Shown here: piece after piece, positions 58,188-64,000 of the stretch
How the letters are laid out: each line of letters begins with the position of its first letter
How positions within the stretch are numbered: position 1 is the stretch's first letter
NCBI RefSeq assembly: GCF_946221155.1
Contig: NZ_CAMIAN010000004.1
Span: 27,900 to 91,899 of the forward strand
Length of the DNA: 64,000 nucleotides
Origin: an uncultured Corynebacterium sp.
GTDB lineage: Bacteria > Actinomycetota > Actinomycetes > Mycobacteriales > Mycobacteriaceae
Direction: 5' to 3'
Notes under the pieces: generated by a model
Databases searched by the model: none
What the model saw: the letters and a program-made list of their open reading frames with translations, nothing else
What the model was told of the DNA's origin: nothing
Program-made: the position numbers and the translations under genes

Positions 58188-60287
58188 TTAGCTGTCGGCG
58201 CTATCAGCGACGATGACCTCCGCCAAGACCTCGCCCGTGCCGACTTTCTGCCCGACGGTGGCATTGATCTTGACCTGCCCGTTGCAGGTCGCCTCAAGGG
58301 TGTGCTCCATCTTCATGGCCTCGATAACGATCACGGGCTGGCCCTCGGTGACCTCATCGCCGTCAGCAACTTCCACGGCGATGACCGTGCCGGGCATGGG
58401 GCTCAGAATGTCCGGTGACTCCTCCGAGCTGGCCTCCGCGTCGTTCGCAGTGCCGGAGAACACCTCCACCACGTGCGTGCCGGGCGGGCCGGTGATACTG
58501 CCGTTGGCGGTGGCGCTCCACTTTTCGGCTGGGCCGCCGTCAATGGAGAGCCGCCAATCGGTGGCGCTGCCCTGCGGGTTGGCGACCACCTGGATGCGAC
58601 GGGTAACGGACTGCTCCGACGCTTCCTCATCGTCACCACTGGTCAGCGGCGTGAGTTGAACTTCCCAGCTGCCGTCGCGGTACTCCGCGCGGGCTTCCAC
58701 CGGCGCCGTGACGCCACTCGGATCCGCCAGCACCAGCCGCAGCGGGGCGCGGTGCCCAGCGCCGCGCCAGCCGTCGCGTGCGGTCCACACACTGCCCAGC
58801 GGGGTTACGGAGTTCTTTGTTTCTGACGCCCCTTCGACCCCGCCGGCCAGCGCCCCAGCTAGGTGCAGCAGTGCGACGGCGAAGGTATCCGCGGGAACCT
58901 CGCGGGGCTGGAATTCTTCGACGATGGAGTCGAGCAGTCCGGTGTGCAGATCCCCCGCCACGACCTCCGGGCGGGTGACCAGGAAGCGGTTGAAGTCGAT
59001 GTTGGTGGTCAGTCTCTCGATGCGGGTGTGGGAAAGCGCCTGATCCAGGCGTTCGAGGGCCTCTTCGCGCGTGTCGGCGTGGGTGATGATCTTCGCCAGC
59101 ATTGGGTCGTAGTCAGAGCTGACCTCTTGGCCTTCCACCACGCCGGCGTCCACACGAATTCCTTCCCCGCGCGGCCAGGAAAGACCCGTGATCAACCCGC
59201 CGGTGGGCAGGAATCCGGCGGCGGCGTCTTCGGCGTAGACGCGTGCTTCGACTGAGTGGCCGTTGAGCTGTACGTCGTCCTGCGTGATCGGCAGGGCTTC
59301 GCCGCGAGCCACGCGGATCTGCCATTCCACCAGGTCGCGGCCGGTAACCATTTCAGTGACCGGGTGCTCGACCTGCAGTCGGGTGTTCATCTCCATGAAG
59401 AAGAAGCGCTCGGGCTGTTTCGCGGAGACGATGAACTCCACGGTGCCTGCACCGCAGTAGCCGCAGGCACGGGCCGCGTCGCAGGCGGCCTCGCCGATCT
59501 CCTGGCGAGTCTTTTCGTCCAATAGGGCCGACGGCGCCTCTTCGATGACCTTTTGGTGACGGCGCTGCAGCGAACATTCGCGCTCTCCTAGGTGGATGAC
59601 GTTGCCGTGGGAGTCCGCGACAATCTGCACCTCAATGTGCCGGGGCGTGTCCACGAAGTGCTCCAGGAACAGCGTGTCATCGCCAAAGGAGCTGGCTGCC
59701 TCGCGCCGGGCAGAAACCAGCGCGCCGGCCAGCTTCTCGGGCTCCTCCACCAGGTGCATTCCCTTGCCACCACCGCCGGCGGAAGGCTTAATGAGTACCG
59801 GGAAGCCCACCGAGTCGGCAGCGTCGATAATCTCCTGATCCGTCAGGTTCGGCCGGGAGATACCGGGCACGGTCGGCACGTCGCGGGATTCCACGGTTGC
59901 GCGGGCGGTGATCTTGTCGCCCATCTTGTCGATAGCGCCGGCGGGCGGGCCGATGAAGATGATTCCCTCGTCCTCACAACGCTTGGCGAAGGCCGCGTTC
60001 TCAGAGAGGAATCCGTAGCCGGGGTGGATGGCGCCGGCACCGGTCGCCTTGGCGGCGTCAATAACCTTGTCGATGTTGAGGTAGGACTCCGCAGCGGCGG
60101 CAGGGCCCAGGCACACGGCCTTGTCGGCAGCGTGTACGTGCGGGGCGGCGGAATCCGCCTCGGAGTAAACGGCCACGGCCTTCAGGCCCATGCGGTGCAC
60201 GGTGCGAATCACACGCAGGGCAATTTCGCCGCGGTTGGCGACCAGCACCGTATCAAACGGGCCGGTGAGAGCATGTGTGTCACTCAT
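58188..60287 (-). CDS. accA1: Biotin-dependent acyl-CoA carboxylase alpha subunit (methylcrotonyl-CoA type)
   Basis: The 699-residue subunit has biotin carboxylase (about 10-455: VLVANRGEIALRVIRT, PSAGGGGKGMHLV, ECSLQRRHQKVIEEAP, FFMEMNTRLQVEHPVTEMV), a BT linker domain and a C-terminal biotinyl domain with VIEAMKMEHTLEAT (biotinylated Lys 659). With AccD1 it carboxylates 3-methylcrotonyl-CoA in leucine degradation, as known for the Mtb AccA1-AccD1 pair. A copy of the window-wide repeat lies in the linker at 58824 and another at 60054. Confidence 0.93.
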   Translation of the reverse strand: MSDTHALTGPFDTVLVANRGEIALRVIRTVHRMGLKAVAVYSEADSAAPHVHAADKAVCLGPAAAAESYLNIDKVIDAAKATGAGAIHPGYGFLSENAAFAKRCEDEGIIFIGPPAGAIDKMGDKITARATVESRDVPTVPGISRPNLTDQEIIDAADSVGFPVLIKPSAGGGGKGMHLVEEPEKLAGALVSARREAASSFGDDTLFLEHFVDTPRHIEVQIVADSHGNVIHLGERECSLQRRHQKVIEEAPSALLDEKTRQEIGEAACDAARACGYCGAGTVEFIVSAKQPERFFFMEMNTRLQVEHPVTEMVTGRDLVEWQIRVARGEALPITQDDVQLNGHSVEARVYAEDAAAGFLPTGGLITGLSWPRGEGIRVDAGVVEGQEVSSDYDPMLAKIITHADTREEALERLDQALSHTRIERLTTNIDFNRFLVTRPEVVAGDLHTGLLDSIVEEFQPREVPADTFAVALLHLAGALAGGVEGASETKNSVTPLGSVWTARDGWRGAGHRAPLRLVLADPSGVTAPVEARAEYRDGSWEVQLTPLTSGDDEEASEQSVTRRIQVVANPQGSATDWRLSIDGGPAEKWSATANGSITGPPGTHVVEVFSGTANDAEASSEESPDILSPMPGTVIAVEVADGDEVTEGQPVIVIEAMKMEHTLEATCNGQVKINATVGQKVGTGEVLAEVIVADSADS

Positions 60288-60335
60288 GTCAGTTTCTCTT
60301 TCTTGTGGTGGATACTTAGGCAGCTTGAACAGGAG

Positions 60336-61952
60336 TTACATGCGGAATACGCCGAAACCGGTTTCCTCACGCGGAGCCTGGGCACAGATGTCGAGGGCCA
60401 TGGCGAGGGTGCGGCGGGTGTCCGCGGGGTCGATCACCCCGTCGTCCCAGAGGCGCGCGGTGGAGTACCAGCAGGTGGATTTCTCGTCGAACATTTCGCG
60501 GATGGGCGCCTCGAAGGCCTCTTGCTCCTCAGCCGACCACTCCTCGCCCCGGCGCTCGATCTGCGCCCGGCGGACGGTGGAGAGAGTCATGGCCGCCTGG
60601 GGGCCGCCCATCACCGCGATGCGCGCGTTCGGCCACATCCACAAAAAGCGCGGCGAGTAAGCTCGCCCGCACATCGAGTAGTTGCCCGCACCGAAGGCAG
60701 CGCCGGTGACGACGGTGAGCTTGGGCACCGATGCAGTGGCCACGGCGTTCACCATCTTCGCCCCGTGCTTCGCGATTCCGCCCTCTTCGTATTGACGCCC
60801 CACCATGAAGCCGGTGGTGTTCTGCAGGAAGATGATGGGGATGTTCCGCTGCTCGCAAAGCTCGATGAAGTGTGCGCCCTTCATGGCGGCTTCAGCGAAG
60901 ATGATGCCGTTGTTGGCGATCACTCCCACCTGGTGGCCCTCCAGCCGGGCGAAGGTCGTGATGATGCTGTTGCCGTATTCGCTCTTGAACTCCGACAGGC
61001 TACCCTCGTCACACAGGGTTTCGATAACCTCGTGCGCATCGTACGGAATCTTCGGGTCCGTGGGCACGATGTCGTAGAGGTCCTCCTGCGGGCGCGGGGC
61101 CGGCACAGGGGTGCTTCGCTTCCAGGGGGTCGGCTTGGATTCCGGCAGGGTTTCGACGATGTTGCGCATGATCCGCAGTGCATCCTCGTCGTCGGCTGCC
61201 AGGTGATCCGTCACGCCGGAAATGCGAGAGTGCATTGCACCGCCACCGAGTTCCTCGGGGGTGACGTCCTCGCCAGTGGCGGCCTTCACTAGCGGCGGGC
61301 CGGCCAGGAAGATGGTGCCCTGGTTTTCCACAATGATGGTCTCATCACTCATGGCGGGAACGTAGGCGCCACCGGCGGTACAGGATCCCATCACTGCGGA
61401 AAGTTGCGGGATACCCTTGGCCGACAGGTTGGCTTGGTTGAAGAAGATACGACCAAAGTGGTTACGATCCGGGAAAACATCGTCCTGCTGCAGCAGCATC
61501 GCGCCGCCGGAGTCCACCAGGTAGATGCACGGCAGGTGGTTCTGCTCAGCGATCTCCTGAGCGCGGAGGTGCTTCTTCACGGTCATTGGGTAATAGGTGC
61601 CACCGGAGACGGTGGCGTCATTAGCGGCGATCAAGCAGAGGCGACCGCTCACGAGGCCAACTCCGGCGACAATGCCCGCCGCCGGCGCCTTGCCGTCGTA
61701 CATCTCCTCGGCAGCGAGCGGCGCGATCTCCAGGAACGGGCTGCCAGGGTCCAGCAACAGGCGGATGCGGTCGCGTGGCAGCAACTTGCCGCGGTCGGTG
61801 TGTCGCTTGCGGGCCTTCTCCCCTCCTCCGGCCTGAGCACGGGCGAGGCGCTGACGAAGCTCTTCGACGAGCTCGCGGTGGCTCGGGATTTCGCGGGTGG
61901 CAGCACCGCGGGGAGTGGCCGGATCTGTCGCTTGGGGGGTTGCAGTATCCAC
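60336..61952 (-). CDS. accD1: Acyl-CoA carboxylase beta subunit (methylcrotonyl-CoA carboxyltransferase)
   Basis: The 538-residue carboxyltransferase has IYLVDSGGAMLLQQDDVFPD, MGSCTAGGAYVPAMSDE and LAGPPLVKAATGEDVTPEELGG in the N half and IIFLQNTTGFMVGRQYEEGG with VTGAAFGAGNYSMCGRAY in the C half, the MCC-beta pattern. GTG 61952 has AGGAG 9 nt upstream. It opens the catabolic operon, 48 nt before accA1. Two copies of the repeat motif are inside. Confidence 0.93.
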   Translation of the reverse strand: MDTATPQATDPATPRGAATREIPSHRELVEELRQRLARAQAGGGEKARKRHTDRGKLLPRDRIRLLLDPGSPFLEIAPLAAEEMYDGKAPAAGIVAGVGLVSGRLCLIAANDATVSGGTYYPMTVKKHLRAQEIAEQNHLPCIYLVDSGGAMLLQQDDVFPDRNHFGRIFFNQANLSAKGIPQLSAVMGSCTAGGAYVPAMSDETIIVENQGTIFLAGPPLVKAATGEDVTPEELGGGAMHSRISGVTDHLAADDEDALRIMRNIVETLPESKPTPWKRSTPVPAPRPQEDLYDIVPTDPKIPYDAHEVIETLCDEGSLSEFKSEYGNSIITTFARLEGHQVGVIANNGIIFAEAAMKGAHFIELCEQRNIPIIFLQNTTGFMVGRQYEEGGIAKHGAKMVNAVATASVPKLTVVTGAAFGAGNYSMCGRAYSPRFLWMWPNARIAVMGGPQAAMTLSTVRRAQIERRGEEWSAEEQEAFEAPIREMFDEKSTCWYSTARLWDDGVIDPADTRRTLAMALDICAQAPREETGFGVFRM

Positions 61953-62149
61953 GTATGCAGCTCCTAGGAAGGTGACGGAAGGTGGCGGAATATGAGTGCT
62001 GGAGGGCGGTCGAGCGCCCGCACTTCAGTTTCAGTTACAAGCGATTAACTAACTTGTTTCCGTCACCTTAAGTGACCTAGACCACTTTTGCTAGTGAATC
62101 TAAAAAGTTTCCCCTCTTTAACTACCCCCGAAAGTAGTACCCCCGCGCC
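61953..62149. promoter_or_regulatory. Promoter region of the accD1-led catabolic operon with candidate operator
   Basis: Between the TetR stop and accD1 (197 nt). The element GTTACAAGCGATTAACTAAC at 62034-62053 shares half-sites (GTTA...AAGCG...TAAC) with the palindrome in front of the tetR gene (62781-62796). A small stem GGGCG/CGCCC lies at about 62003-62020 in the leader. I infer that the TetR protein binds both sites. Confidence 0.45.
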
Positions 62150-62773
62150 TTACGCCAATCCCACCGCAGCACGCGCCGCCGCCACAGTCTGCCGCCGCAC
62201 CAGCGCCGCTGAAGCCCAGCCGCGGGTCACCTCTGAGGAATTAATCATCCCCACCACCAGCTGCGCGGTGATCCGCCCCGCCTCCCCCTTGTAGCGCGCG
62301 TCCATCTCCTCCAGCGCTTCCGCAAACATCTTCAAATAGCTTCCCTGCACGGACCGTACGCGCCCGCGCCCCTCCTCCCCCATGCGGAAAAGCTCGCGGT
62401 TATGCAGGCGAATTAGCTCCGGCTGAGACAGCGCAAAGTCCACCTGGAAGTCGATCAATACAGCCAGGCGCTCACGCGGATCTTCCAGCCCGTCGACAAT
62501 TTTTCGCGCCTCGACAAGCAGGTGCTCCGAGATTCCCGTCATTAGCTCCGTCAGAATTTCTTCCTTACCGGAGAAGTGCCGGTACACCGCCGGGCCAGAC
62601 ACTCCCACGGCGTGCCCAACCTCTTCCAGGCGCGTCCCATGGAACCCCTTGTTCGCCATTATTGTGGCGGCAGCGCGCAGCAACTCCACCCGTCGCTGCT
62701 CTTTCGCCGCTGCGCGCGCAGACAGGCCTTCTGTGACGGGCTCGGCTAGATAATGAGAACACATAGCCAACAC
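62150..62773 (-). CDS. TetR-family regulator of the acyl-CoA catabolic operon (BkaR-like)
   Basis: The 207-residue protein has a TetR helix-turn-helix (GFHGTRLEEVGHAVGVSG followed by AVYRHFSGKEEILTELM) and an all-helical ligand domain. It lies immediately upstream of accD1 in the same direction. The syntenic Mtb regulator Rv2506 controls branched-chain keto acid catabolism. The start may be GTG 62773 or ATG 62764. A near-palindrome directly upstream suggests autoregulation. Confidence 0.88.
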   Translation of the reverse strand: MLAMCSHYLAEPVTEGLSARAAAKEQRRVELLRAAATIMANKGFHGTRLEEVGHAVGVSGPAVYRHFSGKEEILTELMTGISEHLLVEARKIVDGLEDPRERLAVLIDFQVDFALSQPELIRLHNRELFRMGEEGRGRVRSVQGSYLKMFAEALEEMDARYKGEAGRITAQLVVGMINSSEVTRGWASAALVRRQTVAAARAAVGLA

Positions 62774-62780
62774 CCTACTA

Positions 62781-62796
62781 GTTAAGCGTCGCTAAC
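62781..62796. promoter_or_regulatory. Candidate operator upstream of the catabolic tetR gene
   Basis: GTTAAGCGTCGCTAAC is an imperfect palindrome (GTTA-GCG / CGC-TAAC) located 8-23 nt before the start of the tetR gene. It resembles the site at 62034-62053 in front of accD1. Confidence 0.5.
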
Positions 62797-62814
62797 TGAA
62801 CACCATTCAGGTGA

Positions 62815-63726
62815 TTAGCAAGCTGCCTCCGGCAGACTGTCTACCTTCAACCGCAGAAACTCCGCCGCCGCCGTCAGCTCTGCTTGTCCGGACTCGTAGC
62901 TACCGTCCGGGCTCTCCACTGCGATGGCAACGGCCACATATCCCGCGCCGTCAGGCTTCGGAATCAGCCCAAACTGCCGGAGACCATACGCGCCCGCAGC
63001 GTTCGGCCCCCAGCCGCCCTTGAAGATCGCCCCCGGGATAGCCCCCAGCCCATAACCTCCACCGTTTCCTATGCTGCCCATGGCCGAAACCACCGGCTCT
63101 GATCCTTGAATACACCGCAGGTGGGAAGCAAAGTCAGCCTGTGCGCTCAGCGACCAGTCGCTCTGTCCGAAGGAACTAAATCCCGGGCGCACCACCTGTG
63201 ACTCCACCCGGGCACTACTACCACCCTCGCGGATCACGGAACCAGCGGCCTCCGCAGCCTGTTCCGGGGTTCCCAGCGAGGCCCACAGTGTTTCCGCCGC
63301 CGCATTGTCGGAATTCTGAATCGCCTGCGTCATCGTGCCGTGCAGACTTGGATCTTTTCGCAGAGCGGCAATCGCGATCGGCACCTTCACGGTCGACCAC
63401 GGTGCCACGGCAGTATCGTCCGCGCCACCAATCCCGGCCACCGCGATGGCCGCCGCACCGTTGTATCCGAGCTCCCCGTGCTGTTCTTCCTGTGATTCTT
63501 CTGCTGTGGACGCCCCAGCCCCAGCGGTCGGCTGCGGACCGCTGGACTTCGCCTTCCCGTCCTTTTGGGATGGGGTGGACTGGTTGGACGGATTCGACAC
63601 GGTGGCGTCGTCCTTTTCCACATCTCCAATCGTGCACCCCGCAACAGTCACGCTCACAGCGCAGAGCACGGTGGCGGCCAGGCAGCGGCGAACCGAGCTA
63701 GATCTAAGAGATGTAAACAATGGCAT
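62815..63726 (-). CDS. Lipoprotein with serine beta-lactamase/PBP-like motifs
   Basis: The 303-residue protein has a signal peptide with lipobox VAGC (Cys 31), a Ser/Pro/Gln-rich linker (about 40-85) and a domain with S-x-x-K in APWSTVKVPIA (Ser 111, Lys 114), S-D-N at 139-141 in IQNSDNAAAETLW and K-G-G at 236-238. This order and spacing is that of class A beta-lactamase-like serine hydrolases, though the Glu of the omega loop is not obvious, and the total domain is short. It may be a penicillin-recognising or peptidase lipoprotein. ATG 63726 overlaps the upstream gene by 23 nt. Confidence 0.75.
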   Translation of the reverse strand: MPLFTSLRSSSVRRCLAATVLCAVSVTVAGCTIGDVEKDDATVSNPSNQSTPSQKDGKAKSSGPQPTAGAGASTAEESQEEQHGELGYNGAAAIAVAGIGGADDTAVAPWSTVKVPIAIAALRKDPSLHGTMTQAIQNSDNAAAETLWASLGTPEQAAEAAGSVIREGGSSARVESQVVRPGFSSFGQSDWSLSAQADFASHLRCIQGSEPVVSAMGSIGNGGGYGLGAIPGAIFKGGWGPNAAGAYGLRQFGLIPKPDGAGYVAVAIAVESPDGSYESGQAELTAAAEFLRLKVDSLPEAAC

Positions 63727-64000
63727 TGTTGCCTCCCGTGCAGGTCACGTAGTCACCGTTATCCCTGCACTTCATGGAGTAGGTCTGCCCCGTGACAGAC
63801 GAATATGCGGAAACCGTTCCGTTCGTCCTATCCGTATCCCAATAATTGGCCACGAAGGCATCGCGGACAGCCACGGCAAAGGGCTTAGAAGTAAGGTCGC
63901 TACCGGTGTAGACGTTGTTAAAGTCTCCCGCGGGTTTGTCTTCCTCAGCCGCACTGTTGGCCGGCACCGCACCGGAAGGCAACTTCGGGTGGGCCGGGCG
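63704..64000 (-). CDS. C-terminal part of a secreted-type actinobacterial protein (cut by window edge)
   Basis: The frame is open to the window edge, so the 5' end is missing. The visible 99 residues contain KPFAVAVRDAFVANYW, VTGQTYSMKCRDNGDYVTC and end GNNAIVYIS. This C-terminal module (two Cys, GQTYSM, CTGGNNA) recurs at the end of various actinobacterial envelope proteins and kinases. I cannot name the protein without the rest. It precedes the lipoprotein gene and overlaps its start. Confidence 0.6.
   Translation of the reverse strand, partial: RPAHPKLPSGAVPANSAAEEDKPAGDFNNVYTGSDLTSKPFAVAVRDAFVANYWDTDRTNGTVSAYSSVTGQTYSMKCRDNGDYVTCTGGNNAIVYIS

Noticed and set aside
1103..60799. Reading the TGACGCC repeat as a KOPS-like, strand-polar segregation signal
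   Set aside because: Strong copies are about equally frequent on both strands (13 plus, 11 minus) in this window, with no long one-sided stretch.
18892..61292. Other long opposite-strand frames, for example 59592-61292 and 56696-58150 on the plus strand
   Set aside because: They run antisense to well-conserved genes (accA1-accD1, fadE, maoC) and translate to composition-driven, motif-free sequences typical of high-GC DNA.
1..64000. tRNA genes, insertion sequences, CRISPR arrays or parS sites
   Set aside because: I looked in the intergenic gaps and found no cloverleaf, no transposase frame, no regularly spaced repeats and no TGTTTCACGTGAAACA-like site.

Overview
The window is a chromosomal stretch of a high-GC actinobacterium, almost certainly a Corynebacterium. 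The evidence is the gene order. It holds prsA-rplY-pth, rpf2-ksgA-ispE-ABC-F, galU-glp-rimJ-glpR, and mprAB-htrA-mog beside mscL, 5-FCL and the rpmE/rpmF/rpmB/rpmG/rpsN/rpsR ribosomal set. It also holds an accA1-accD1-fadE19 cluster whose mycobacterial counterpart is Rv2498c-Rv2506. The base composition (about 60% GC by eye) and the lipid/acyl-CoA genes would suit a lipophilic species of the C. jeikeium type, but the species is an inference. I see no insertion sequence, prophage, CRISPR array, tRNA or rRNA; this is ordinary core chromosome with a few accessory genes.

Layout. 1-2490: end of prsA, ribosomal protein L25 and two tandem peptidyl-tRNA hydrolases. 2605-12058, mostly plus strand: a 977-residue OafA-type acyltransferase with a long Pro/Lys/Ala-rich head, release factor 3, an MMPL transporter with a strong inverted repeat at its promoter, two TetR regulators and a PnuC-type transporter. 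12062-17434: an enoyl-CoA hydratase/hydrolase family protein, a PPK2 kinase with a polylysine tail, a GT87 glycosyltransferase, L-serine dehydratase and a small monooxygenase-like protein. 17524-24425, minus strand: a tightly coupled set rpf2, ksgA, ispE, ABC-F ATPase and alpha/beta hydrolase. 24716-34178: tatD, an MFS exporter, a HAD hydrolase, metG, a BCCT osmolyte carrier, rsmI and the protein O-mannosyltransferase. 34175-39885: a zinc-finger membrane protein, DoxX, then glpR-rimJ-glp-galU, a cell-division locus. 40007-46268: 5-FCL, mscL, mog, htrA, the MprAB-like two-component system and L32. 46344-48045: ribosomal proteins L31B, L28, L33, S14 and S18, all without zinc-binding cysteine pairs. 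48314-50917: RDD, AEC, CD225/dispanin and DUF2752 membrane proteins. 50908-62773: one large minus-strand catabolic block (TetR, accD1, accA1, fadE19, maoC, citE-like, fadD, scoA, scoB, thiolase). 62815-64000: a lipoprotein with serine-hydrolase motifs and a truncated secreted-type protein.

How the parts work together. The catabolic block contains an enzyme for every step from isovaleryl-CoA (leucine) to acetyl-CoA. These are acyl-CoA dehydrogenase, methylcrotonyl-CoA carboxylase, MaoC hydratase, HMG-CoA/citramalyl-CoA lyase, acetoacetate CoA-transferase and thiolase, with a TetR regulator at the head and two candidate operators. The envelope genes (acyltransferase, GT87, Pmt, MMPL, Rpf2, HtrA/MprAB, Glp/GlpR) fit a mycolate-type cell wall that elongates at the poles.

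The most unusual signal is not a gene. A short sequence, T-rich followed by TGACGCC (consensus TTCTTNNTGACGCC), recurs about two dozen times in both orientations, in intergenic DNA and inside genes in several reading frames. Its layout, a fixed core plus an adjacent T-rich arm, resembles DNA-uptake or nucleoid-protein recognition sequences and is described under findings.
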